A stretch of 21,951 nucleotides of DNA from contig CAMYMX010000008.1 in NCBI GenBank assembly GCA_947259605.1, forward strand, positions 1 through 21,951. The letters run 5' to 3'. The notes beneath the pieces were generated by a model that had not been told where the DNA came from, made no database searches, and saw only the letters and a program-made list of their open reading frames with translations. Shown here piece after piece: positions 1 through 6,721 of the stretch. The stretch comes from an uncultured Polyangiaceae bacterium (GTDB lineage Bacteria > Myxococcota_A > Polyangia > Polyangiales > Houyiibacteriaceae). Numbering within the stretch: the first letter of the stretch is position 1; each line of letters opens with the position of its first letter. The translations under genes and the position numbers were made by a program.

Positions 1-95
1 TGTTCAAGGGCAAGTGGATCGAGCGCTACGGCGACAGCATGGCCGGTGCGTTGATCGTAGCGACCGGCGTCCTGGTTGCCTTGTTGGATTGGTGA
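1..95 (+). CDS. C-terminal fragment of an integral membrane protein
   Basis: An open frame enters from the left edge (first full codon at 3) and stops with TGA at 93-95. The 30 visible residues run from a charged stretch (KWIERYGDS) into one hydrophobic segment (AGALIVATGVLVALL) and end at Asp-Trp. This is the usual shape of a last transmembrane helix at the C-terminus of a multi-pass transporter. The charged-to-hydrophobic pattern resembles nickel/cobalt or HupE/UreJ-type permeases, but too little is present to assign a family. It is followed 45 bases later by the SPFH lipoprotein gene on the same strand. Confidence 0.55.
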   Translation, partial: FKGKWIERYGDSMAGALIVATGVLVALLDW

Positions 96-127
96 CGGAG
101 CCGGGGCGACATTCGACGCCGACGCGC

Positions 128-133
128 TATAGA
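128..133 (+). promoter_or_regulatory. possible -10 element of the SPFH lipoprotein gene
   Basis: TATAGA at 128-133 ends 7 nt before the ATG at 141, so transcription could begin at or just before that ATG. No convincing -35 hexamer was found at normal spacing. The purine run AGAGGA (134-139) just after it could instead act as a ribosome binding site for the second ATG at 147. Confidence 0.35.
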
Positions 134-140
134 AGAGGAA

Positions 141-974
141 ATGCAAATGAAATTCGATAAAAAATGGCTCAAACCCCTGCTTGCAGGGTTCCTTTTGGCC
201 GGGCTTACCGGCTGCACCCAGGTGGACGCCGGCAGCCTCGGCGTCGTCATGAAGTGGGGCGAGATTCAGGATGTCGCGCTTCAGGAGGGCATCCATTTCC
301 GAACACCGGTCAAGACGCAGATCATCAACATCTCGACGCGCGTCCACAAGATGGAAGCAAGCGCGACCGCATCTTCGAAGGACCTCCAGGTCGTGTCGAC
401 GAAGATCGCCTTGAACTACCGAGTGAACGCGGCCCAGATCGTCGAGGTCTTCCGCAATATTGGGACGCGCATGGCCGTCGAGAACACGATTATCGATCCC
501 GCGCTTCAGGAGTCGCTCAAGCAGGCGACGGCGCAGTACACCGCCGAAGAGCTGATCACCAAGCGTCAAGAGGTGAAGGCGACACTGGGTGACAGCATCA
601 AGGTCACGCTGGCCAAGAGCGACATCCTCGTGACCGAGCTGTCGATCACGGACTTCCAGTTTGCCCCCGAGTACCAGCAGGCCGTCGAAGCCAAACAGGT
701 GGCAGAACAGCGCGCTCTCACCGCGAGGAACGACCTGGCGCGCATCAAGGTCGAAGCCGAGCAGGCCGAGGCCAAGGCACGTGGAACGGCAAATGCGATG
801 CTCGCTAGAGCGGAAGCCGAGGCGAAGGCACAGGAGATGCTCAGGAAGACAATTAGTCCTGAAATCGTATACTTACGAGCGGTCGAGAAATGGGATGGCA
901 GACAGCCAAGCGTGGTCGGCGAGGGCGGCGCAATCCTCGACCTCGGCTCGATCAAGAAGGCAACAGGGCGCTGA
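141..974 (+). CDS. SPFH/prohibitin-family lipoprotein
   Basis: The protein has 277 residues. The N-terminus is a lipoprotein signal: positive charges (KFDKKWLK), a hydrophobic core and the lipobox L-T-G-C with Cys25 as the lipidated residue. An SPFH/band-7 domain follows (about residues 30-190). A long Ala/Glu/Lys-rich segment (about 185-245, e.g. AEQAEAKARGTANAM) should form a coiled coil, and the tail (SPEIVYLRAVEKWDG) is typical of prohibitins. Family members make oligomeric membrane scaffolds; lipid anchoring in place of a transmembrane helix is the notable point. Two starts are possible. ATG147 has AGAGGA at a good 7-nt distance. ATG141 is too close to that motif but fits a leaderless transcript from TATAGA. 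The stop lies 3 bases from the stop of the convergent redoxin gene. The substrate or partner is unknown. Confidence 0.85.
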   Translation: MQMKFDKKWLKPLLAGFLLAGLTGCTQVDAGSLGVVMKWGEIQDVALQEGIHFRTPVKTQIINISTRVHKMEASATASSKDLQVVSTKIALNYRVNAAQIVEVFRNIGTRMAVENTIIDPALQESLKQATAQYTAEELITKRQEVKATLGDSIKVTLAKSDILVTELSITDFQFAPEYQQAVEAKQVAEQRALTARNDLARIKVEAEQAEAKARGTANAMLARAEAEAKAQEMLRKTISPEIVYLRAVEKWDGRQPSVVGEGGAILDLGSIKKATGR

Positions 975-977
975 CGT

Positions 978-1928
978 TCATTCGCCGTTGACCAGGCTTG
1001 CGAGCTTGGGGAGCAGCGAGCTGTGGAGCTGATCGTGGCTCGGGTCGTTGCTACTCATGGCGCGCAAAATGCCGTTTTGGTCGATCAGGTGGAAGCCCGG
1101 GATCAACTTTCTGGTTTCAGCACTGATGAATCGTTGGTCTCCGATGAGCACCACTTGGTTCTTGTGGCGGTCCATCCCAAAGTGACTTGCCCAGGCGCGC
1201 GCGTCTTCTTCGGTGGGCGGGCTTCGACCATCCATTCCGTAGAGCACGAGCTGGACGAAGACGATGTCGGGATGTTCCAGTGAGAGCTTCGCATAGCCGG
1301 TGGCGTAGCGCTCGATGGAGTCGAGTCCGGGTTGCGGTTGGATCCCGCGGAAGCGGCTCTTTCCGGGCTCGTTCCCGCCGGCAAATGCGTGGCATGCTTT
1401 GCAGGTCAGACCGACCACCTCGAGGAGAATGACCTTGCCCTGGAAGTCGCTGATGGCGCTGACCTGCCCGGTCTGGTCCTTCAAGACCAGGTTCGGGTAG
1501 AACTGGCCGACCACCGGAGGCCAGCCTCGAAGCGGCTGCTCGGGCTGATAGTCGGCCTGCCTTTTTGAGCGAATCTCGGCGATTGCCTGCTTCGAGCCGA
1601 CGGAGCCTGCCGGCCGGTTTCGGCCAGATTGAAGCGCTGCCGGGTCCATTTGCTTGAGCGCGGCGATCGGGTCTTTCTCGATCTCGCGCATCCAGTCCTT
1701 CTGCTCCGGCGGTGGTGGCGCTTGGAACTTGGAAGCTACCCAGTCAGCGTCGATCACCGCGGGCGCCGAGTCATCCGCAATCGACGATTCGACACCTGGC
1801 GTCTCCGCCGAACGCCCATCTTCGGTGTCGCTTCGGTCGCACGCAGAAATGACGACGAGAACTGCGAGAAGGAGGGTGACCGCACCGGACAACGAGAGCG
1901 ACGGATGAGTGGGAGCGAGCTCGGACAC
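978..1928 (-). CDS. thioredoxin-fold (redoxin) lipoprotein
   Basis: The protein has 316 residues. Its N-terminal hydrophobic segment ends in the lipobox I-S-A-C (Cys30), so it is probably a lipoprotein. A polar, low-complexity linker (about 31-135) precedes a thioredoxin/AhpC-TSA-like domain (about 140-310). That domain carries the active-site pair C176-K-A-C179 in the context KVILLEVVGLTCKACH. A thiol-disulphide role in the cell envelope is inferred from the CxxC; the exact family is not recognised. The start is a GTG, 12 bases after the cdsA stop, with no strong Shine-Dalgarno sequence, so translation may be coupled to cdsA. It is the third gene of the uppS-cdsA unit, where many proteobacteria carry dxr instead. 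Its stop nearly touches the convergent SPFH gene. Confidence 0.75.
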   Translation of the reverse strand: MSELAPTHPSLSLSGAVTLLLAVLVVISACDRSDTEDGRSAETPGVESSIADDSAPAVIDADWVASKFQAPPPPEQKDWMREIEKDPIAALKQMDPAALQSGRNRPAGSVGSKQAIAEIRSKRQADYQPEQPLRGWPPVVGQFYPNLVLKDQTGQVSAISDFQGKVILLEVVGLTCKACHAFAGGNEPGKSRFRGIQPQPGLDSIERYATGYAKLSLEHPDIVFVQLVLYGMDGRSPPTEEDARAWASHFGMDRHKNQVVLIGDQRFISAETRKLIPGFHLIDQNGILRAMSSNDPSHDQLHSSLLPKLASLVNGE

Positions 1929-1940
1929 GGGCAGAGACTT

Positions 1941-2786
1941 TCAAAAGCCTGCGATGAAGTGTCCGTAGGCCCAGGTCGCCGGCGCGGTAAAGGCAAGCGC
2001 GTCGGCCCGATCCAGAATCCCTCCGTGCCCAGGCAGAATGCCCCCACTGTCCTTGACCCCACTGCTGCGTTTGAGCACCGAGATCCAGAGGTCGCCCGCC
2101 TGTCCGGCAGCGCCCGCGAGAATCCCGAGCGCAATCGCGTCGATCGGGCCAAGCCCGGGCAAGAAGAAGCTCATGATCAGGGCGCCCACGACGGCCGCGC
2201 CCAGGCCGCCGGCCGACCCCTCGAGTGTCTTTTTGGGCGAGATTCGCGGCGCGAGCTTGGTCTTTCCGAATTTGCGCCCGACGAAATACGCCGAAGTATC
2301 GCTTCCCCAGGCGAGCACCATCGTGAGCAGAACCCAGGCGCCTTTCGGATCGAAATCGCGGACGAGGGCAAGCGCGGCCAAGGTTCCGCCGACGTAGACC
2401 GGCGTCCCCAGCAACCAACCGACACGCACGCTCGCGTTGTGCAGCGGATCGTCTTGCAAGAGACTCCACGCCATTGCGCCGACGATGATGACGAGCACCG
2501 CGCCGTACACGGCGCCTGCACTCGTGGTGAACATGAGTGTGTATGCGAACAAGACGGCCGTCATCGAACCCCAACTGCGAAGCCCGCGCGACGAAGGAAC
2601 CTTCATCGCCATGAGCTCGTAGCCACCGATCGCGATCGCCACCAAGATGAACGTTTGCCAAACCCAACGCGGCCCAGCGAACATCATCCAAATGATGATC
2701 GGAATCAGCGGGACGACCGTCGCGACCCGAAGCGCCGTTCCGGATAAACCCTTCTTCATGGGTGGTTGTTCGATCGCGTCGTTCAT
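1941..2786 (-). CDS. cdsA: phosphatidate cytidylyltransferase
   Basis: The protein has 281 residues and several hydrophobic helices. It makes CDP-diacylglycerol from CTP and phosphatidic acid at the inner membrane, the branch point for phospholipid synthesis. The C-terminus carries the CdsA family signature at residues 236-260: S-V-L-K-R, then K-D-S-G-G, then H-G-G-I-L-D-R. Upstream conserved segments AWGSDTSAYFVGR (159-171) and SPKKTLEG (183-190) are also present. Length is normal for the family. The ATG overlaps the uppS stop in an ATGA arrangement (2783-2786), which indicates translational coupling within one operon. No anomaly is seen. Confidence 0.96.
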   Translation of the reverse strand: MNDAIEQPPMKKGLSGTALRVATVVPLIPIIIWMMFAGPRWVWQTFILVAIAIGGYELMAMKVPSSRGLRSWGSMTAVLFAYTLMFTTSAGAVYGAVLVIIVGAMAWSLLQDDPLHNASVRVGWLLGTPVYVGGTLAALALVRDFDPKGAWVLLTMVLAWGSDTSAYFVGRKFGKTKLAPRISPKKTLEGSAGGLGAAVVGALIMSFFLPGLGPIDAIALGILAGAAGQAGDLWISVLKRSSGVKDSGGILPGHGGILDRADALAFTAPATWAYGHFIAGF

Positions 2787-3559
2787 ACTGCGCGTTCCAA
2801 TTCTCTTCTCGCTTCGCGCGCTGTTTCCTCTTCTTCGACCTCAGGAACGAGGCCGAATCGACGCTCCCGACCTTGGTAGTCCAGAACCGCAGAATATAGC
2901 GAATTTGCGTCGAAATCCGGCCAGAGCTGGTTTGTGAAATAGAGCTCGGCGTAGGCCGATCCCCATAGAAGGAAGTTGCTGATCCGCTTCTCGCCGCCGG
3001 TGCGAATCAGCAGGTCCACCGGCCCTAGGTCCATTGAAGGTAAGCATCGATCGATCGCAGCTTCGTCGATGTCCTCGGGTTTGATCTCACCGTCGCGTGC
3101 CGCGCTCGCAAGGGCGCGCGCCGCATCGATGAGCTCTTCGCGACCGCCGTAAGAGAGCGCGAGCGTCAGCGTCATCCCTTTGCAAGATTCGGTCTCCTCG
3201 CTAAGCGACAGCAGGCGCGACTGCGCGTGTTGCGGAAGTTTGTGCAAGCGCCCAATCGCCGACAGCCGAATCTCGTTGTCGAGAAGCTCGTTGCGTTCCG
3301 AGACCAAGCACTCGCAAAGCAGGTCGACCAGCGCGTTGATCTCCGCTTCTGGACGATCCCAGTTCTGTTCGCTGAACGCGTACAAGGTCAGCGCAGGAAT
3401 GCCGAGTCGTCGAGCCGCACGCATCGTCGCGCGAACGGCATCCGCGCCGCGCTCGTGACCGGCGGTGCGTGGCTTGGACCTCGCCTGCGCCCATCGCCCG
3501 TTGCCGTCCATGATGATCGCGACATGCTGCGGAATGCGGCTAACATCGACCAAGGCCAT
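2783..3559 (-). CDS. uppS: isoprenyl transferase (undecaprenyl diphosphate synthase)
   Basis: The protein has 258 residues. It is a cis-prenyltransferase that condenses isopentenyl diphosphate onto farnesyl diphosphate to give the C55 carrier lipid for peptidoglycan and O-antigen. The signature MDGNGRWA contains the catalytic Asp18. The second block RTGGEKRISNFLLW followed by AYAELYF near residues 190-210 is nearly identical to the E. coli enzyme. The C-terminus ends in an Arg/Glu-rich helix. It is the first gene of the uppS-cdsA-redoxin unit and is divergent from the J-protein gene. No Shine-Dalgarno sequence precedes the ATG. A -10-like GATACT ends 8 bases upstream, so the mRNA may be leaderless. 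Confidence 0.96.
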   Translation of the reverse strand: MALVDVSRIPQHVAIIMDGNGRWAQARSKPRTAGHERGADAVRATMRAARRLGIPALTLYAFSEQNWDRPEAEINALVDLLCECLVSERNELLDNEIRLSAIGRLHKLPQHAQSRLLSLSEETESCKGMTLTLALSYGGREELIDAARALASAARDGEIKPEDIDEAAIDRCLPSMDLGPVDLLIRTGGEKRISNFLLWGSAYAELYFTNQLWPDFDANSLYSAVLDYQGRERRFGLVPEVEEEETAREARRELERAV

Positions 3560-3567
3560 GGCGAGCG

Positions 3568-3594
3568 AGTATCATGTGACCCGGATGGCAGCAA
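3568..3594 (-). promoter_or_regulatory. candidate uppS promoter
   Basis: On the minus strand TTGCTG (3594-3589) is followed after 15 bases by GATACT (3573-3568). The -10 ends 8 nt before the uppS ATG. The spacer is short and the -35 is weak, so this is tentative. Confidence 0.35.
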
Positions 3595-3646
3595 GAACGG
3601 CTCTAAGTCTCTGGCAGAAGACGAAATGGGCAAATCTTGGTCGATA

Positions 3647-3666
3647 TTGCGCCATATTTGGCGCAA
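3647..3666. promoter_or_regulatory. palindromic operator candidate between uppS and cbpA
   Basis: TTGCGCCA (3647-3654) and TGGCGCAA (3659-3666) form a perfect 8-bp inverted repeat around the 4-base spacer TATT. An overlapping second repeat, TTTGGC (3657-3662) with GCCAAA (3672-3677), lies immediately downstream. Neither has a T-tract, and both sit in the only non-coding stretch between two divergent genes, so a dimeric repressor or activator site is more likely than a terminator. It does not resemble the CIRCE heat-shock element. Confidence 0.45.
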
Positions 3667-3714
3667 ACGATGCCAAAATCGCGCGTGTGCGCTTGGTTTG
3701 TCCCCGGGGAACCG

Positions 3715-3742
3715 TTGAAAGAAGGGTTCGAGTGATTATATT
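3715..3742 (+). promoter_or_regulatory. sigma70-like promoter of the CbpA-type gene
   Basis: TTGAAA (3715-3720), a 16-bp spacer and TATATT (3737-3742). The -10 ends 8 nt before the ATG at 3751, so the predicted start of transcription is at or within about 3 nt of the start codon. No ribosome binding site is present in ATTGGGCGACC. Confidence 0.6.
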
Positions 3743-3750
3743 GGGCGACC

Positions 3751-4716
3751 ATGGCTGACCGCGATTTCTACGGTGTTTTGGGGGTGTCGCGGGATGCGAG
3801 CCCGGAGCAGATCAAGAAGGCCTATCGTCAACTTGCGAAGGAGCTGCACCCGGACCGCAACCCCGATAACAAAGAGGCCGAGGAGAGTTTCAAGGACGTC
3901 TCGGCGGCTTACACGGTTCTGTCCGACGTGGAGAAGCGGAAGCTGTACGACGAGTTTGGCGAGATGGGCCTACGTGAGGGCTTCGACCCCGAGTCCTATC
4001 ACGCGGCAGCCCAAGGAGCGGGGGGTTTCGGCGGCTTCGACTTCGGGGACATCTTCGGGGCAGCGGCGCGCGGCCAACGAGCCGGTGGCCAGGGCGGTCA
4101 CTTCGAGTTCAACTTGGAAGACCTGTTGGGTGGCGCCCGCGGCGGCCGAGGTGGCTACGTGCGAGTTCCGCAAAAGGGCGCGGACCTCCGTTCCGAGGTC
4201 ACGGTGGATTTCCGAGAGGCGGTTCTCGGCTGCACCAAGGAGCTCAGCCTCCGCAGCGAGGAAGGGGATCGGACCCTGAAGGTCCGGATTCCGGCTGGGG
4301 TTCGGAACCAGGGCAAGATCCGGCTTCGGGGCCAAGGCGGCCAAGGGTCCCAGGGTGGGCCTCGGGGCGACCTGGTTCTCGAGATCAAGGTTCGGAAGCA
4401 CCCCTACTTCTCGATGCGGGGCAAGCAGCTGCACGTGACCGTGCCGGTGACTCCGCTGGAAGCCTACGCCGGGACGAAGGTGAACCTACCGACACCGGAA
4501 GGCGGGGTGCAGCTCTCGATCCCGGCAGGTTCGAAGAACGGCTCCAAGCTCAGGCTGCGAGGCAAAGGGATCCAGCCCAAGGACAAACCAAGGGGGGATT
4601 TGATCGCGCACCTGGAGATCGTGCTGCCCCAAGGTCGCGACGAGGAGGTGGAAGAGGCGCTGAAGACCGTTCAGGATGCCTTCGAGACCGACCCGCGCGC
4701 GAGACTCCAGTTCTGA
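3751..4716 (+). CDS. cbpA: CbpA-type (class B) J-domain co-chaperone
   Basis: The protein has 321 residues. The J domain (3-70) has the HPD motif at 33-35, which stimulates DnaK ATPase. A Gly/Phe-rich linker (about 89-135, e.g. GAGGFGGFDFGDIFG) precedes the two beta-sandwich C-terminal substrate-binding domains (about 140-310), with the conserved PAGVRNQGKIRLRGQG and PAGSKNGSKLRLRGKG segments. The zinc-finger Cys repeats of DnaJ are absent, which makes it a class B (CbpA/DnaJ2) protein. No dnaK or grpE is in the window. A second, zinc-finger-bearing J protein lies at 12661-13755. The gene appears to stand alone: two parS-type sites and then bioF follow. The gene symbol is by domain architecture. 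Confidence 0.9.
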   Translation: MADRDFYGVLGVSRDASPEQIKKAYRQLAKELHPDRNPDNKEAEESFKDVSAAYTVLSDVEKRKLYDEFGEMGLREGFDPESYHAAAQGAGGFGGFDFGDIFGAAARGQRAGGQGGHFEFNLEDLLGGARGGRGGYVRVPQKGADLRSEVTVDFREAVLGCTKELSLRSEEGDRTLKVRIPAGVRNQGKIRLRGQGGQGSQGGPRGDLVLEIKVRKHPYFSMRGKQLHVTVPVTPLEAYAGTKVNLPTPEGGVQLSIPAGSKNGSKLRLRGKGIQPKDKPRGDLIAHLEIVLPQGRDEEVEEALKTVQDAFETDPRARLQF

Positions 4717-4717
4717 G

Positions 4718-4733
4718 TGTTTCACGTGCAACA
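4718..4733. other. parS-type centromere site 1
   Basis: The 16-mer TGTTTCACGTGCAACA is the reverse complement of TGTTGCACGTGAAACA, which fits the bacterial parS consensus TGTTNCACGTGAAACA with N = G. It begins 2 bases after the cbpA stop codon. parS sites are bound by ParB and cluster near chromosomal origins, which agrees with dnaA about 13-14 kb away. Confidence 0.82.
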
Positions 4734-4761
4734 TTCCGAGAAGGAGGCCGACGGACTTGGA

Positions 4762-4777
4762 TGTTTCACGTGCAACA
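4762..4777. other. parS-type centromere site 2
   Basis: This is an exact second copy of the same 16-mer in the same orientation, 44 bp from the first copy. It lies 17 bp upstream of the candidate -35 of bioF, so ParB bound here could affect bioF transcription (inference). Two identical copies within one 114-bp non-coding gap make chance unlikely. Confidence 0.82.
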
Positions 4778-4794
4778 CCGCCCTCGAGGCGGGT

Positions 4795-4823
4795 TTGACC
4801 GCAGCGTGCCGGTGGGCTTAGAT
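4795..4823 (+). promoter_or_regulatory. candidate bioF promoter
   Basis: TTGACC (4795-4800), a 17-bp spacer and TTAGAT (4818-4823). The -10 ends 7 nt before the bioF ATG. The only purine-rich element (GGTGGG, 4811-4816) is too far from the ATG for a normal ribosome binding site, so a leaderless mRNA is suggested. The -10 is a weak match. Confidence 0.45.
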
Positions 4824-4830
4824 CCCCGCA

Positions 4831-5994
4831 ATGGGCTTTGAGAGCCAGATCAAGGAAGCCCTCTCGGAGCTCGAAGCCTCTGGCCTCCTTCGAACGCCGC
4901 TCCGCATCTCCGGCCCTCAGGGCCCCGAAGTCCTAATCGACGGCAAGCCGGTCCTCTGCTTCTGCTCCAACAATTATCTGGGCCTCGCCAACCATCCGGC
5001 CATCGTCGCAGCCGCCGAAGCCTCCCTGCGTATCGATGGGGTAGGCGCATCCGCATCGCGTCTGATTACTGGAACCATGGACGCCCATCGAGAGGCCGAA
5101 AGCGCCTTTGCCGAATTCCTCAGGGCTCCGTCGGCTGCGCTTTTCTCCACCGGGTACGCCGCCAACCTTGGCACCATTCAAGCGCTCGTCGGTCCAGGCG
5201 ACCTCGTCTTCAGCGACGCCCTCAATCACGCCAGCCTGATCGACGGCTGTCGGCTCTCCCGCGCACGGATCCATGTCTACGCGCACCGGAGTCCCAGCGA
5301 CCTCGAGTCCCTCCTCGAACGTCATCGAGCCAAGGGCAGGCGCGCGCTCGTGGTCACCGACTCGCTCTTTTCGATGGACGGTGTGACCGCGCCGCTCGCA
5401 GAGATTGCAAGTCTTGCCCGTGCCTTCGACGCCGGCCTTCTGGTCGACGAAGCGCATGCCCTCGGGGTGCTCGGGCCAAATGGTCGAGGCCTTGCCGCAG
5501 CCGTCGGCGTCCAGCCGGACCTCGTCATCGGAACCCTTGGCAAGTCGTTCGGCGTCGCGGGCGCGTTTGTGGCGGCGAGCGAGGCGACGGTTTCTCTGAT
5601 TCGCAATAGAGCCCGAAGCTTCGTCTACACGACCGCACCGCCGCCGATGCTGGCCCGAGCCGCGATCGCCGCCCTCGAATTGGTTCGTGATGCGGAAGAT
5701 GCACGCCAAACCTTGCTCAGCCACGCCGGCGCACTCCGTGCCGGGCTCCGGAAACTCGGCTTTGATGTGCCGGACGGCGAGAGCCAGATTCTCCCTGTTT
5801 TAATTGGCGAAAACGATCGTACGATGCGGCTCTCGGCGGAGCTCCTCGAACGGGGTGTCTTCGTCCAAGGGATTCGACCCCCGACCGTAGCGCAAGGCAC
5901 CGCCAGGCTTCGGCTGACGCCGATGGCGACACATCGACCGGAACAGATCGCAAGGGCGATCGACGCATTCGCATCGCTCCGCACGGCAAGATAG
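4831..5994 (+). CDS. bioF: 8-amino-7-oxononanoate synthase
   Basis: The protein has 387 residues, a normal length. It is a PLP enzyme of the alpha-oxoamine synthase family that condenses L-alanine with pimeloyl-ACP/CoA in biotin synthesis. The fold-type I landmarks are present: the SNNYLGLA segment near residue 46, GTMDAHREAE, the DEAHALG motif (206-212) with the Asp that contacts the PLP pyridine nitrogen, and GTLGKSFG with the Schiff-base Lys238. The related enzymes KBL (glycine C-acetyltransferase), serine palmitoyltransferase and ALAS share these motifs. The adjacent bioD gene makes BioF the best call. The AGGAGG ribosome binding site of bioD overlaps the bioF stop, so the two form an operon. 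bioA, bioB and bioC are not here. Confidence 0.94.
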   Translation: MGFESQIKEALSELEASGLLRTPLRISGPQGPEVLIDGKPVLCFCSNNYLGLANHPAIVAAAEASLRIDGVGASASRLITGTMDAHREAESAFAEFLRAPSAALFSTGYAANLGTIQALVGPGDLVFSDALNHASLIDGCRLSRARIHVYAHRSPSDLESLLERHRAKGRRALVVTDSLFSMDGVTAPLAEIASLARAFDAGLLVDEAHALGVLGPNGRGLAAAVGVQPDLVIGTLGKSFGVAGAFVAASEATVSLIRNRARSFVYTTAPPPMLARAAIAALELVRDAEDARQTLLSHAGALRAGLRKLGFDVPDGESQILPVLIGENDRTMRLSAELLERGVFVQGIRPPTVAQGTARLRLTPMATHRPEQIARAIDAFASLRTAR

Positions 5995-6004
5995 GAGGCC
6001 CACC

Positions 6005-6679
6005 ATGAAGGGCGCGTTCATCACAGCGACGGGCACAGGAGTTGGAAAGACATGGCTTGCGGCCGCGCTTGCAAGCGCCTGCGTGCAACGCGGCAAACAC
6101 GTCGCGGCGATCAAGCCGATGGAAACGGGTGTCGATCCGGATCCAGTCGATGCGCTCGCACTCGCGCGCGCATGTGGCGACGAGTCCTTGGCCAACGCTA
6201 CGGGTCTGTATCGCGCGAAAGAACCGCTGGCGCCGTACGCGATTGAAAAGCGAGGAGGCCCGAGCGTTGGTTCCTTACGCGGACTGGCCAAGCGCGTTCG
6301 CGAGCTTGCAAGCGAGGCGGACTACGCGATCGTCGAGGGCGTGGGCGGGGTGCTCGTACCACTCGATCGAGAACACACCGTCGCGGACTTCGCAGCGTTG
6401 CTCGACCTGCAAACCGTGCTGGTTGCGCGCAACGCACTCGGCGTTCTTTCGTACACACTCACCGCAGTGGAAGCACTTCGGAAGAGAAAGATCTCGGTGC
6501 GCGCAATCGTGCTCAACCACGTGGACCGCAGCTACAAAGACGACCTCAGCCGCAGCTCGAATGCCGACGTGCTCGCCGACTACATCCCACGCATTCCGAT
6601 CTTGCGCGCACCCCGCGTGCAGAGCCCTGCCGACCTCGTCGACACGGCCTCACTACTCCTCAACACATTGAAAATATAG
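6005..6679 (+). CDS. bioD: dethiobiotin synthetase
   Basis: The protein has 224 residues. It is an ATP-dependent carboxylase that closes the ureido ring of dethiobiotin from 7,8-diaminopelargonate and CO2. The N-terminus is the diagnostic P-loop TGTGVGKT (residues 9-16). The KPMETG segment supplies substrate-binding residues, and EGVGGVLVPL is the second family block. A strong AGGAGG (5993-5998) lies 6 bases upstream of the ATG and overlaps the bioF stop codon. This contrasts with the missing Shine-Dalgarno sequence of the first gene, bioF. The C-terminus ends just before a small hairpin region separating it from a convergent gene. Confidence 0.95.
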   Translation: MKGAFITATGTGVGKTWLAAALASACVQRGKHVAAIKPMETGVDPDPVDALALARACGDESLANATGLYRAKEPLAPYAIEKRGGPSVGSLRGLAKRVRELASEADYAIVEGVGGVLVPLDREHTVADFAALLDLQTVLVARNALGVLSYTLTAVEALRKRKISVRAIVLNHVDRSYKDDLSRSSNADVLADYIPRIPILRAPRVQSPADLVDTASLLLNTLKI

Positions 6680-6699
6680 AGGTTTCTACTATTCTCAGT

Positions 6700-6717
6700 G
6701 GTATCTATTTAGATACC
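6700..6717. terminator. AT-rich hairpin between bioD and the TPR gene
   Basis: GGTATCT (6700-6706) and AGATACC (6711-6717) form a perfect 7-bp stem with an ATTT loop. It lies 20 bases after the bioD stop and 4 bases beyond the stop of the convergent gene. A second small stem (CCTGAT at 6732-6737 with ATCAGG at 6741-6746) overlaps the neighbouring coding end. No run of T follows on either strand, so a classical intrinsic terminator is doubtful. An operator or RNA-stability element is also possible. Confidence 0.35.
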
Positions 6718-6721
6718 GTTG

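Noticed and set aside
1629..2747. 372-codon plus-strand open frame rich in Arg, Glu and His
   Set aside because: Antisense to the redoxin and cdsA genes; composition is typical of a high-GC shadow frame, without any family motif.
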